A DNA stretch of 64,000 nucleotides, taken from assembly GCA_958510875.1 (NCBI GenBank), contig OY294067.1:150982962-151046961 (forward strand). The letters are read 5' to 3'. Both the position numbers and the translations under genes were made by a program. Below are positions 11,234 to 22,355 of the stretch, piece by piece. Position 1 is the first letter of the stretch, and every line of letters starts with the position of its first letter. Under the pieces are notes generated by a model that saw only the letters and a program-made list of their open reading frames with translations, did not search any database and had not been told where the DNA came from. This DNA is from Endomychus coccineus (Eukaryota > Arthropoda > Insecta > Coleoptera > Endomychidae).

Positions 11234-11930
11234 TTAGATGTATATATAACTATCAAAACCTTTGCGATACCGTCCTTTGTTCATATCACAGTCTTTGTTT
11301 ATCATAAGGAATCCATACTTATCTTTCCAACATACGCTACATATCTCTTTGAATTTCTCGAGTGACATGTCGGTACTTACATGATCGGTGAATATATCTT
11401 TCAAATTGAGTTCATCCTGTTTGAAAATAATCAAGCAATTGGCATTGTCGCGCAATCCATGTTTTGGACATTTAGCAAAAGATTGACAAAGATAGAAACT
11501 ATCAATTGAGTTGTGTCTCCCTCTTGAAAAATAAGCACGAATTTTCTCCTGTTTCTCAGGCAGTACATCATCGAATATTATTCCCGAATTAGGTTTCGCT
11601 TCTGTGGGGTCTATGACCTCAGCACTTTCGGTATAAGGGAAATATCCAAGCCCATCAATTTTCTTCAATGTCTCCTTTAGTAAGTGGTATTTTGGTTGGT
11701 GTAAAGACTTTGAATATATGTACACGTTTTCAAATTTCAGGCCGTTTGCATCTAACAATAGAGATAACATTACATTTTTTTCCCACAATTACTTGGACCA
11801 CAGATTATTGTTCTCAGAGTATTTGGCAGCAAAGAGCTGTGGCGTTATGGGTGTTCAGTCTTTTTGCTTAACAATCTTCATGATGCCTAGAGGAGCATCG
11901 AAATCAAACTAAAACATATGTTAATAAGCA
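11234..11930 (-). pseudogene. A32/FtsK-type DNA packaging ATPase, frameshifted
   Basis: The main frame (11788-11234) contains SGIIFDDVLPEKQ, the Walker B strand with its acidic pair, then FSRGRHNSIDSFYLCQSF, the sensor strand with its glutamine, then RDNANCLIIFKQDE. The Walker A motif (GPSNCGKK) is encoded just upstream near 11775-11800 but in another frame, separated by a one-base slip in an A-run. Further upstream FDAPLGIMKIVKQ lies in a third frame with a stop. Known role: this ATPase translocates genomic DNA into capsids in Polintons and nucleocytoplasmic viruses. The N-terminal breaks mean this copy is dead. It is the first gene of the co-oriented block. Confidence 0.75.
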
Positions 11931-12032
11931 TTTGTTTATATACTAGTTAATGATGTTATATTGTGTATGTCCGATCACAGGGTTGAGCACTACGCTTCTG
12001 TCGAAAGCAAGTTTCAAAATGTGTTGAATAGG

Positions 12033-12168
12033 TCTGAATGTTGAAGCACGTGCTTAACACGTGTCTGATTATTGAAGCACGTGTATGAGTAGAGCACGTG
12101 TCTGAATGTTGAAGCACGTGCTTAACACGTGTCTGAGTATTGAAGCACGTGTCTGAGCACGTGACTGA
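12033..12168. repeat. 68-bp tandem repeat carrying eight CACGTG palindromes
   Basis: CACGTG occurs at 12047, 12058, 12078, 12095, 12115, 12126, 12146 and 12158, eight times in 117 bases. The array is nearly two copies of a 68-bp unit (12033-12100 and 12101-12168). CACGTG is the canonical E-box bound by MYC/MAX, CLOCK/CYCLE and related bHLH proteins. The array sits about 120 bases upstream of the 5' end of the viral-type ATPase gene, so it could be a regulatory repeat of that element, or simply a satellite. Confidence 0.75.
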
Positions 12169-12239
12169 ACACACAATATCTATTTTGCTCTCAGAGGATG
12201 TTCCTGTAAGTGTTCCACAGGACAATGTGTCATTGTTTG

Positions 12240-13889
12240 ATAATTATTTTTTTTACATTCTATGAGGACTTATTCAGATGATTTAAGGAGTACCCTTAAT
12301 TTTGAAAACTACATAAAATGTTCATAAAACTGTAAAGAAAATAAATTTTGAGAAATAACAGCGTTAACACAGTTTTAAAAAGAGACTGGTAGTTAATGGC
12401 TAGGTAATATTAGATTATCAGTGTTATTGTAGCCTCACACTCAAATGATTGGCAGGTCTAGTAGCTAACTGTAAAATATATATTTTTTTGGATGTTCGGA
12501 CGTTTCCTGTTTGAACTAAATCAGCGGACAGCAGGAAACACCTACCCTAATGGCTTTCGCCTAACACCATAGCTTAGCAGGAGCATAGCCACCCGAAAGT
12601 ATTCGAGTATAGACGATGGATTTTAAAACTGGATGTGATCCTTTATCTTACTTGCTTTTTCAAGTTTCGCTTCTTATAGATTACCTATTCTTTGATGAGA
12701 TGACAATTGACTATGATGACAGATCAAGTATAATGACATGCGAATAAAAATAGTTATAATTCTACAATAAAAACATAACTTCCGAAAACCTCCCAAGATT
12801 GACGGTTTTTCATAAAACCTGAAAATGGAGGCCTTCGTGGCTTGAAAAACTTCTACAATATATCGAATATAGTCACAACTATACACCTAACGTTTTGCAC
12901 GAGTATGAAAGTTTACAGCACGAGTCGAAGGCGCATACTAAACTTTTTGTTCAACAACTTACTACTCACATTAATATTCTAATAAACTATAAAAATGATA
13001 TAATACAAAAATTCCGTCGTTATAGTGTCATATTCTCAAAGCCGCCGTCGCACTAGCCTCAGCGGACCACCCCCTTAACACATAATGGTTCATTTTTTCG
13101 GTTGCCAGGCAACGTGTCAGATTCGCAGTGCAATATGATATTCTGTGCAAAATGTAGCTGTTCATGATTCAGTTTAATGGACATATTTCGATTTTGTAGA
13201 AAAAACATTGTAAAACACATGTTGCCAATAAAAAGTTGATATTTACATATGAAGAAAAAGTCCTAACCTATTGAAGTTTTTGAGCATTTATTTTCTTAGT
13301 TGAGTATGGTTCAGTTTATAATTATTTAAGATAAATCTATTGAATTTGACTATGAAGCTTAGGAGCCTTTTTGAGTATTAAAGTTATGGAAATTATCAGT
13401 AATATATTTAACAATTTAGATAAATCTAAAGGATTACGTTTCAGGCATCTTTGATGTTTTTCATTATATTAATGAGGCCCTTAATTTTAACAACACCTTT
13501 TTAGTGAACATGAAGATGTGAAAGATACTTTGAAATAATCATTGATAAGATTGATTATTTCCAAAGAAATAACATCTTGAAAGGGTAGTTCTATGCACCA
13601 ATGCACCTTTTCCTCCTTTAGTAATACAAGACCCTGAAATTGATGTAGCTAAATTTTGTGAGTAGATGTGAGATAAGGCAAGCTTTTTTATCAAGATATC
13701 AAATGTCACAATAGATATGTAGATTATATACTAATAATTTGGGTCATACAGATTCAATCAACAATGTTCTAGTTTATTTTAGCAATTTAATCAAACACTT
13801 GACTTTCCACTAGAAATTGAGAACAATTCAATTATTTTTATATACAACAGCTACAAAAGTAGCAGAACAGAAACAGAAAACTTTCTCAT

Positions 13890-13890
<1 letters not shown>
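12240..13890. other. Non-coding interval
   Basis: No gene is supported. About 12780-12830 on the minus strand is a diverged relative of the 30-bp unit at 1141-1200. A GTTGCCAGGCAAC palindrome lies near 13102. The rest is AT-rich sequence in which I recognise nothing. Confidence 0.4.

Positions 13891-13892
<2 letters not shown>

Positions 13893-13977
<85 letters not shown>
13893..13977. repeat. (TA)n microsatellite, 85 bp
   Basis: Uninterrupted alternating TA of about 42 repeats. It abuts a Penelope-like terminal sequence and creates open frames of alternating Ile/Tyr that are not genes. Confidence 0.95.
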
Positions 13978-13981
<4 letters not shown>

Positions 13982-14115
13982 AGAACTGGATTCTCGGGTA
14001 TTGATCCGCGTTGTGTGGTTTCGGTCCTCAAAAGGACCAATTTCACGACGTTTCGGCAAAGTCGCATTTGCCATCTTCAGGTGATTCGACCGTAGAGTCT
14101 GGAAGATCTAGGTGT
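13978..14115 (-). mobile_element. Penelope-like element terminal fragment with hammerhead-like core
   Basis: On the minus strand the sequence reads CTGAAGATGGC, then a stem whose strands are GGCAAA and TTTGCC, then GAAACGTCG. This is the layout of the hammerhead-like motif in Penelope-like retroelement terminal repeats (CUGANGA, helix II, GAAA). The seventh core base is A rather than U, so self-cleavage is doubtful. Related variants occur near 36945-36975 and 37145-37190. Confidence 0.5.
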
Positions 14116-14739
14116 ATTTTGTGATATTTTGAATCCTGTAACTGCCAACTATGCAAAATTTACCTACTCTATGGTTATTAATCATTCCTAATGTCTTTAA
14201 ACATTACTAAGATACAAAATTAAAAGCGATTTCTCTCATAAAATTAAAAGATAAACAAATTCCAGCAATTCTTTTTAGAAATTATATTCTCATATATCGT
14301 TTATTCATCAATTACTTATCATGCAATGAAAGCTTTTGTGAAACTACTGGAGCAACTAGAACCTCATGAATTGAAGCAAAGCAGGAGGGAAAATCTCCAG
14401 ACTTCAGAATCCCCTCCGATGTTGATAATATCTGAGGGACAATGGAAAATTACATCTAAATAGACTCATCTTGAGCATATGAAAAATAGGTTAGCAAGTG
14501 GATTCCTGAAGCTAGATACCTAGTCTATTGAAGGAAGATAGTATGGGGTGTTTAAAAATCCATGATTTAATATTATGTTTCAAGGGACTAAAAGTTCATT
14601 GTCTCCTGGTATAAAACAAATAACACAATTAAATAACTTCATTAGTTATTCTTTCTTATCATACTCCCTAAAATACGTATTCCAAGTTCAAGTGCGGACA
14701 TCACACAAGCATTCGATTTTGTTCTTTCGTCCATGTAGC

Positions 14740-16050
14740 TGATGTCCTTTTAAGCTATTGCATATAGCTTTTATCGCGGGCTTTGAGCGCGGTGACCGAA
14801 TCAAGAAAAAAAAAACACAAATACCGTAACGGAACTAGCTTAAAACAAAAAACAAATACCGTAACGGAAATAGCTCAACGTAATATCCTGACACCCACCA
14901 TTCCGCCTACCATGTAGCTCGGCCGAGCTTAAAATGTTAACTTTGAACCTTTTAAAAGGTCGTGATAGCCCCAAAGTGGGTCGAAAACTGTTTTGAATTG
15001 GTTAATTTTCGATAAATCGAATGACGTTCACGTGAGAAGCGTAGCTCGCGAGTTAGAAAATTGCAAATTTACGGTCTTAACGAAGACTTTTCGCTCCATG
15101 TCGTTAGTTTATGAACGGGGCCAACTAAATAGCATAGTCTCGGGCCCCAAAATGTCGATTAAATAGGAAAATGTAATTAAAACAGTTTTAGGTATTCTCA
15201 GCTGTCACCTACTAGCAACTGACGTGCCACGTACGAAAGGAAATTTTCTAGCAACTTAAATATACCGAAAGCGGGTAAAAGCTAGCGGCCCATAGCCCAA
15301 AATACTTTATTACAACTGGTTCGAAACGGCCCCAAATTAACAAAATAGAGGTAAAATGTATAAACTCTAACCTACGTGCAGCGAGCTCCTGGAGGCATAT
15401 GTCAAAATGTTTGCGTTCGTAGCTGATTACATAAGACGTCTGGCGTTCATGCAATTGTGTTTTTATACAATTCGAACCTTCTAATTTCGATAGGCCATGT
15501 GAAAATCCCGGAGCCGGAAGCGTTATCGAGATCCGAACGTTAAAACTTTGGTATAAAATTGTGTTTGCAAGTAACTGTCACCACAGATAACCATCTACTA
15601 CATACCGGTAGTAGAGTTATCTATGCTTGTCACAGAATACTCTTCATAGAGATCAAGATGATACTCTTACGTGACGCCTTTTATGTTTCCCCTACGTGGC
15701 GTCTTTTGGTACTAAACTATATGTTCAACAATCGATAGAAAATTTGATTTTGAGGAAAAAAGTTCTTATTAACATATATGCAGACGCTTAGTTTTTGAGA
15801 TGTTGAAATTGAAACAAAAATTTCGTTTTTTGCAAATATCTCCGGAACTGTTTATCGTACAGAAAACATCTTTTGCGAACATTTTCTACTCATAGCAAGC
15901 TATGTTCCATGCGATCAAAAAATTTTTTTACTCATAATTCGTGAAAATTTTGAAGGGGTAGTGGATGTTTTTCTGCCCAACTTTTTCCAGTGGCGTAGTG
16001 CTGTGCAATAGCTTTACCGCGGCAGTCCCCGAGTGCCACACGTTTCATTT
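14740..16050 (+). mobile_element. Non-autonomous Helentron-like element (candidate)
   Basis: The left end has AGCTATTGCATATAGC, TTTATCGCGGGCTTTGAGCG and GGTGACCGA. The right end has GTGCAATAGCTTTACCGCGG and CCCGAGTGCCACACG. The same two ends occur in inverted orientation at about 29812 and 26413, bracketing an element with a Helentron-type endonuclease remnant. A block at 15712-15800 (CAATCGATAGAAAATTTGAT) is also shared with about 27280-27350. I infer a 1.3-kb deletion derivative of the larger element. The interior has no open gene. Confidence 0.5.
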
Positions 16051-16937
16051 TTTGTTTTCGGTTTTTGTCTCTGCTGGATACATTGTTGGTCTGGTACCAA
16101 AAAATCTGAACCGTGTCTCAGTTTATTACCTTCTTGACATTTGGAAACCCATGCTTGAAAATACCACTGTGCACATGATCACACAACAGCAGGGTCAAGT
16201 AGAGTTAAACACCAGCGAAAAGGCAGTGAATTCTATGATGTAGTGTGAAATTTTCACACAATAAATACTACAGAAACCAGAAGAATCAGTTTCAGATTTT
16301 CAAGATTAGCTCTCCGCGCATATCTAGTATTGAAGATAATCTACCGTTCGTTAACTTTTTATTTTTATTTCCACAATTATTGAAAAAATGTCAACTTCAA
16401 CTTTTGATTCTCCGCCCAATTTCACAAATTGTTGTCTACTGTAGGCTCGTAATTAAAATTTCTTTCAAAACATCTTATTGAGTACTTATTGAAACTGATC
16501 TGAAACGTAATCAAACCATCACATGTGTTACATCAATGTAGAATGGAAAATACCTCAAAAACTTGTTTAAAAAGAACAGGGTCGTATTTAAATAAAAGTT
16601 GATGGTTCCGTGGCAAAATGGTTAGTTGAGGAATTCAGCAGCTTCCAAGCAGCACTAAGTTCGTCTTCTTTTGGGATTAATTGCATAATTGAAAGATTTC
16701 AAACTTTTTTAAAATCAAAATTAAATCAGTTTCCAATAGTTCCAAAAAGCCATGTCTAATATTTTTTTTCGTTTATTTTCGATTTTTGGCAAATTATTAG
16801 TTTTTCCGCATTATTGTCAAGTAGGCTTTCTTCAGAGAGAAACAATTAAATTATTAGACATTCTTGTCATTGTGATTTGAATCTTTCAAATTGTTGATTC
16901 GATAGTTATCGGGTTATTTCCCTTTCATAAATAAATT

Positions 16938-17515
16938 ATGGTGTACGAAAACGCGGAAAAACATATTTTTGAGTGTTATATAATTTGTAACAAAAATGCA
17001 GAAGCGGCGGGAGAATTGTATTGGCACCGATACCCAGTTAACACCAGCCGTGTTTGAAAACTTTCAAAAGGTTAGAGGACAATTTCAAAACTTATGGTTC
17101 ATTTAATCAAACTCGTCCCAAGAAATATCAAAAGAAAGATAAAGATTTACGTACCATTGAAGTAATAGGGAATGTAACGATTAATTCAGAAATAACTATT
17201 AGAGAAATTACTAATATTTCACAATCTTCTGCTGTTCGTAAAATAACAAATTTGAACTGTAAAAATATCGAAAAATGCAATCCTTGCATCCGGGAGACAA
17301 TGTAAAACGAGCTGATTTTTGGAATTGGTATTTACAGCAGCTAGAGATGGAAGCAAATTTTTTGCCGAACAATATGGACTGAGGAAGCATACATAAGTAG
17401 TGCTGGCATTTTTAATAGGAATAACCATAGATTTTGGAACAACGTTAATTCTCATCAAACTATAGGAAATTGGGTTCAACAGGGGCGATTTGGTAATACA
17501 AAAAAAAACTTGAAG
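16938..17515 (+). pseudogene. Tc1/mariner-type transposase, 3'-truncated
   Basis: An ATG at 16938 opens MVYENAEKHIFECYIICNKN, followed by AAGELYWHRYP, then (frameshifted) TFKRLEDNFKTYGSFNQTRP, ITIREITNIS, and finally IWTEEAYISSAGIFNRNNHR and QGRFG. These are the helix-turn-helix N-terminus and the first catalytic block of an insect Tc1/mariner-superfamily transposase, in which the usual WTDE motif here reads WTEE. At least three frame changes disrupt it. Near 17515 it ends abruptly where an RLE-type LINE fragment begins, suggesting that the LINE inserted there or that a deletion joined them. The second and third catalytic blocks are absent. Confidence 0.6.
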
Positions 17516-17519
17516 ATGC

Positions 17520-18190
17520 ACTCGACGATATAACGAAAGGTGACTCTCCGCGGCAAGTACAGCAACCTTGTTCGAAAGATTTGGTCTTCCGAACTTTCGA
17601 GAGGGTGAACAAGGCGTCTGCAACAAATGAGCTTGCCGTTCCAGTCCAGTTTAGTGAAATGGACTGTCGATGAACTGCATAGACTCGACAAAGACACCCG
17701 GAAAATGATGCATACCAACAAGGCTGACCTTCGGCTACCTAAGGTCAGCCGGGCTTTCATCCAAGACAGGGATTTACCGCAGCTTGCCAAGATGGCGTAA
17801 TTAACACTTTTGTCTATCCCCGCAACGTGATGGGCTTACAGGTACCTGATGTCAGCTGTAGGGCCTGTCGAAAGGCGCCTGAGACGCTTTGCCACCTGCA
17901 TGTCCGGCAAAACGGGCCTCGGCGTACACCCATCGCCATAATGCGGCCCTACGGGTGCTAAATTACCATCTAAGTCACTCGTTGTAGGTTATTGATGATG
18001 TCAGTGTGACAGTGACATAATTATTTCAAAAGTAAAGTAAGACATCCCGGTACATAGCGTAGGTTCGGGACACGATCGTAGCGACGCCGTGCGGATTTCT
18101 AACGCACCGGGAAGGTAAGAGACTCACTCCTACCACGTATTAAAGTATACGAGATACACTACCAGCCTATCCTATACCGTGGTAATGTCT
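17520..18190 (+). pseudogene. RLE-type (R4/Dong-like) non-LTR retrotransposon 3' end
   Basis: In shifting plus-strand frames the sequence reads GFTAACQDGVINTFVYPRN, MGLQVPDVSCRACRKAPETL and CHL. This is the zinc-knuckle region (CxxC...H) that precedes a restriction-like endonuclease in R2/R4/Dong-group LINEs. The same protein segment is better preserved on the minus strand at 51966-51390. Here the endonuclease itself is lost and a presumed 3' untranslated part follows, with GTATAC and TATACCGTGGT blocks. That tail is repeated in diverged form at 18640-18755, so a second 3'-end fragment sits just downstream. Confidence 0.55.
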
Positions 18191-18597
18191 TATATTTTCA
18201 TGACAAAATGTCAAATAATATCACATTGAAATTATTTTAACCTAATATCTCTTCGGTGTGAAATTCTCTTACCGAATATCCCGAGTGCACAAATTAATTT
18301 CCGGGAATAATTTTGAACATGGGATATTATAACTGATAATAACTGATATGAATGATAACACGAGATAAGATAGTAATAACAAAAGTTGCAAAACTTACAC
18401 TTGTCAAATCTGACATCGCAACTAATACACATTCTATAATTCATTGTAGAAATTTAGAAATAGACGATAACTTTCATAATTTTCGAGAGTTCAATCCTGG
18501 TCAGAGCTCAGGTAGATAACAATTTTGTTTACATTACATGTCGGTAAAAAATTAAAAAATCAGCTTATCTTCGTTCTCGCCCTTTAGCTCCTCTTAC

Positions 18598-18640
18598 ATC
18601 ATAGATAACTACTACCGGTAGTAGAGTTATCTATGTCTTA
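18598..18640. repeat. Near-perfect palindrome centred on ACTACCGGTAGT
   Basis: ATAGATAACT, ACTACCGGTAGT and AGTTATCTAT form an almost perfect inverted repeat. A second version occurs at about 15585-15630. It may be fused ends of a small inverted-repeat element. Confidence 0.6.
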
Positions 18641-18899
18641 CAACCGTCCGTAGCGATCCTTGCGGTAAGAGTTGTAAGTTCACAGACTTGGACTACGCTT
18701 TCGTCATGTATAACAGTATACGAGACGCACTACTATTATATTATACCGTGGTTCAAGAGAATTCATTCATCTGAAGTTTTGTCATTTTGAAGTAAGGAGT
18801 GTAGGTTAGAATATTACTATGGTTGGTAATTAATCTTGACAGTTCTTATTCAATGACAGCATCCCGGTTCTTATAATCATAACTCTTTATAATCCTAAG

Positions 18900-20804
18900 C
18901 AGTGGCGGCTCGTGAACTTTTTGAGAGAGGAGGCTGGATATAAAACGTTTTTGTAAAAATATACTATATTCATTGAATTAATTTAACCTTCGCGCAGCGA
19001 CCGTACCAGCTACTTCAGTGACAAAATTAATTGTTACCTAGCAAGAACCAACGTGGAGGTATAGAGTTTCTCTTGCCACAAATTTTTTTTCGTTCGTTTT
19101 TTGTTTTTTATTTTTTTTGGACTTTTAATTTTTTTTCTTTTTTTTTTGAAATTTTTCATATTTTGTTTTTTTATTAATTTTATCAACTTTTTTTATATAC
19201 TAACGAAATTCTACGGTCTTTAATTTGCGAAAAATGATCAATAATATTATCATAAAATGTATCATTATGTTTTAAGTGTTTTACTAAATCTTTTTCAATA
19301 GATATTAAACTAACATCGTATAAACGATTTTGGCCCATTGTATTTCGCATGTATGTTTTAATTCGTTTGAGAGTAGAAAATGATCTCTCCACCGATGCCG
19401 ACAGGACAGGAATGGTGACTGTCAAACAAAGTAGTTTATAAAACTGAGGTAATCTATCATATATTTTATCATATCGGCGTGACTGTCGTACTGGCCTAAA
19501 ATATCTTTATCCCAACGCATGATTCATTGTGCAGCGCTATTTTATCAAAAAAATTATATTTTAGAACTAAGTTATCTGAAAGTGTATTTAGAAACTCTTT
19601 TGAAAAAGATTCGAAAAATCTTCTATTCGTCAAATCGAAAAACTTCAATTCATGTAAATCGGAAAATCGAATCTCAATATTTGACCTTTAATAGTATCTA
19701 CAATTTCATAAAAAAGTTGTTTATAATGTAGTTTCTTGTCTACCAAATTATAAGTTTTCCTCCTTTTCACGGGAGAAGCCTCATCAGTTGAATAATTTCC
19801 AAATAAAATATTAAAATTAAATTCTGTATAACGGAAACTTGAAATTTTATCAATGAGATGTTTTAAACGATCTCTTGAATAAATTATAATAGTGAATTTA
19901 TGTTGTAAAATTTGAAAAATAAGATCAGTTTGTTCAAATATTAATTTAAAAGTATCAAGAAAAAAACAAAAATTCTTCATTTTCTAAATAAGATTTTAAA
20001 CCAACAATAGCATTTAATGAAACCTGATCTGTTGAAAAGTCATCACTGTTTAATATAAAATCAAATGTTTCATTTAATTTGTCTTTATTTTTATGGATGG
20101 TAAACTAAACATTGCACGTGATGTAAAATTCCATCGAGTTCGAGCATTACAGGGAATTCTGTTTCCTACTATGTTATTTAAAACTTACGTTCGTTTGTTT
20201 GAAGACCGTTTAAATGTCCCGCCATTACAGATGCCGTCGTAAGTCTGATTTATTCGCAAAGTCTAATCGTTGAAATGTTTCCATTAAAAAATTGAATAAA
20301 TTGACCGCTGTTCTTCCCGAACTAACATCGTAAAACCCTAAAAATCTTTCCAGTTGTCCATTTTTACAATTAATAATTTACCGAACAGACGAATTCTAAT
20401 CTAACCTTATTTCGCGTGGTGTCACATAAAACAAAACAAGCACTGACGCAACACGCATGTGTCGTATTCCGTACCACACCGACTGTACTCGTACTGAACT
20501 TAAAGGCGGGCGGCAGGCTAGCCTCCAGAGGATGTTGCCGTTTTCGCTGTTCCACGCTATTTGGCGATTGACTGGTCGGAAAAACGGCAACTGTGTTGAA
20601 CAACACATGCTCAGCGTTTGAGATATATAGAGATTCTAGCCTCAGGGCACTGTTGCCAGATTAAAAATAACTACTGAGAACGGGGAATTAATTGTAAAAT
20701 TAAAAAAATTATTAGAGAAACAGGAAATAAAATGAAGAATGATCAACAAGATAAATTTGTGAGGAGGCTGAGCCTCCTTAGCCTCCTTCGAAGAGCCGCC
20801 ACTG
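18900..20804 (-). mobile_element. hAT transposon (ZMYM1-like), complete ends
   Basis: The ends are CAGTGGCGGCTCGTGAA and TTCGAAGAGCCGCCACTG, which share a 12-bp terminal inverted repeat (CAGTGGCGGCTC). Both sides carry the 8-bp duplication ATCCTAAG (18892-18899 and 20805-20812), the signature length for hAT elements. The minus strand encodes a decayed ZMYM1-like transposase. At 1.9 kb it is short for an autonomous hAT, so part of the gene has been deleted. A similar terminus (GAAGAGCCGCCACT) occurs alone at 30222. Confidence 0.9.
19183..20150 (-). pseudogene. hAT transposase, zinc-finger MYM 1-like, decayed
   Basis: The C-terminal block (19425-19183) reads ASVERSFSTLKRIKTYMRNT and then MGQNRLYDVSLISIEKD, the hATC dimerisation region. 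Upstream (19980-19645) is a 111-residue frame with EASPVKRRKTYNLVDKKLHY, a segment found before the hATC in ZMYM1-like proteins. About 20100-19990 adds LNETFDFILNSDDFSTDQVS in another frame. The catalytic N-terminal half (RNase-H fold start, BED zinc finger) is missing. Multiple breaks make it inactive. The gene lies within the flanked hAT copy, so it is that element's own relic. Confidence 0.75.
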
Positions 20805-21168
20805 ATCCTAAGTTATCTTCATAATTCAGAAAATTTAATTCTATATTTCCTAATGTACCTACACGAAATTGTGGCCAATTAGGCAAAAGAAACTTTAAGC
20901 TTGTTTATGCTTAACCAGAACATTTCTGAGTCAGTTCTATTGAAATATATAAGAACCAGGATGCTGTCATTGAATAAGAACTGTCAGATTAATTACCAAC
21001 CATAGTAATATTCTAACCTGCACTTCTTACTTCAAAATGACTAAACTTCAGATGAATATGCGTGAATAGTTGATCTATAACGGAACATCGAATCGCATTG
21101 TGTTCAACAATGATCTACTATATCCTTTCAGAGGTTTATATTTACAAACATATAAAAATCTGAAGTGA

Positions 21169-21236
21169 CCAAAGTGGTGTAATTGGTAAAAACCCTGGAA
21201 TCCAGCAATGTGGGTTCGAGTCCCGCCTATGGTTCA
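21169..21236 (+). repeat. tRNA-like sequence (degraded tRNA or SINE head)
   Basis: A B-box-like GGTTCGAGTCC (21213-21223) follows an A-box-like TGGTGTAATTGG (21174-21185). The intervening anticodon arm is too short for a normal tRNA, and the acceptor strands pair imperfectly. A T-rich stretch follows. A working tRNA is unlikely. Confidence 0.4.
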
Positions 21237-21455
21237 ATGTTTTAACTTTTGTTCATTTTTATAATCTTAAGTTATCTTCATAATTCAAAAAATTTAATTC
21301 TATATAATAATATATACAGGATGGTCCAGTTTCGAAGACGAAAACTTTACAGGCAGACAGATAACTATAAAATAATATCAGTTCGTACCATAAACTATAT
21401 TATATATAAAAATTCTCGGGAAATAGGTCACAATAACACTTTGTTTTAACTATTC

Positions 21456-21497
21456 GTCTTTACGTACGTTTCGGTCTCACGACCATCATCAGAAGAC
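21456..21497 (-). ncRNA. Hammerhead ribozyme motif, left arm
   Basis: Mirror copy of the motif at 22314-22355, transcribed leftward. The sequence is identical, so the folding is the same as described there. Confidence 0.55.
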
Positions 21498-22313
21498 TCG
21501 CTATGTCTAAAAAGGGGGTTTATTAAAACTAATTATAGCACAAGCGTCCAAATCGCACAATTAAACTTCAATTAAAAGAGCCCACGCCGTCGAAACGAAC
21601 AGAACCACGAATAATCGAATTGTATCGTCAGAATTAATGTATAAAAAATTATTTTTTTGTAGTAAGAATCCGCTATTCAGTAATATTATTAAAATATATG
21701 AGTGCATATTGATTGGTATTCTCACAACAAATGAGAAGAACGAAGTTATTTGTCAAGTATCTACTTTCGAAACCAGATGTGTAGGATTTATGACAAGGCC
21801 CTTAAGAACGGTTTCAGGCTTGTACTGGGAAATAACTATTACGAATTCTTCCTAAAAACATTTTCTACACTTATAAAGACGTATGTAAGAATTTGCAAGA
21901 TTAAATAATCTCTTGCAAATTCTTACATACGTCTTTATAAGTGTAGAAAATGTTTTTAGGAAGAATTCGTAATAGTTATTTCCCAGTACAGGCCTGAAAC
22001 CGTTCTTAAGGGCCTTGTCATAAATCCTACACATCTGGTTTCGAAAGTAGATACTTGACAAATAACTTCGTTCTTCTCATTTGTTGTGAGAATACCAATC
22101 AATATGCACTCATATATTTTAATAATATTACTGAATAGCGGATTCTTACTACAAAAAAATAATTTTTTATACATTAATTCTGACGATACAATTCGATTAT
22201 TCGTGGTTCTGTTCGTTTCGACGGCGTGGGCTCTTTTAATTGAAGTTTAATTGTGCGATTTGGACGCTTGTGCTATAATTAGTTTTAATAAACCCCCTTT
22301 TTAGACATAGCGA

Positions 22314-22355
22314 GTCTTCTGATGATGGTCGTGAGACCGAAACGTACGTAAAGAC
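22314..22355 (+). ncRNA. Hammerhead ribozyme motif, right arm
   Basis: The parts in order are: GTCTT (helix I strand), CTGATGA (core, 22319-22325), one extra T, GGTC-GTGA-GACC (helix II), GAAA (core, 22339-22342), ACG-TA-CGT (a three-pair helix III with a two-base loop), A (cleavage position, 22350) and AAGAC, which pairs with GTCTT. Tiny helix III is typical of Penelope hammerheads. The extra T between the core and helix II is non-standard and could reduce activity. Confidence 0.6.

Larger units (their letters stand above)
6739..11930 (-). mobile_element. Partial Polinton/adintovirus-like integrated element
   Basis: Seven genes lie on one strand in a compact array. From 5' to 3' on the minus strand they are: a packaging ATPase, a DUF8207-like protein, a coiled-coil protein, a retroviral-type integrase with chromodomain, a phospholipase A2 joined to a basic, hydrophobic capsid-like region, an adenovirus-type cysteine protease, and a conserved short protein. 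Known biology: an rve integrase plus an adenoviral-type protease and an A32/FtsK-type ATPase define Polintons/Mavericks and the related adintoviruses of animals. Protein-primed DNA polymerase B and major capsid genes are not seen, and neither are long terminal inverted repeats. With several stops and frameshifts this is a decayed fragment. The young LTR element lies immediately beyond its 3' end and the CACGTG repeat just beyond its 5' end. Confidence 0.85.
18773..21058. mobile_element. Foldback element interrupted by a hAT transposon
   Basis: About 95 bases at 18773-18866 (ATTCATCTGAAGTTTTGTCA through GATGCTGTCATTG complement) return inverted at about 20965-21058. Removing the hAT at 18900-20804 brings the arms to within about 300 bases of each other, as expected for a foldback MITE. 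No coding content belongs to it. It was therefore present before the hAT inserted. Confidence 0.65.

Noticed and set aside
12047..12163. CRISPR-like array
   Set aside because: The regular repeats are short, contiguous 68-bp tandem units without unique spacers, in an animal genome.
13817..14095. Open frames with long Ile-Tyr runs on both strands
   Set aside because: Produced by the TA microsatellite.
16610..16680. tRNA-like stretch GTGGCAAAATGGTTAG
   Set aside because: No B-box and no foldable acceptor stem.
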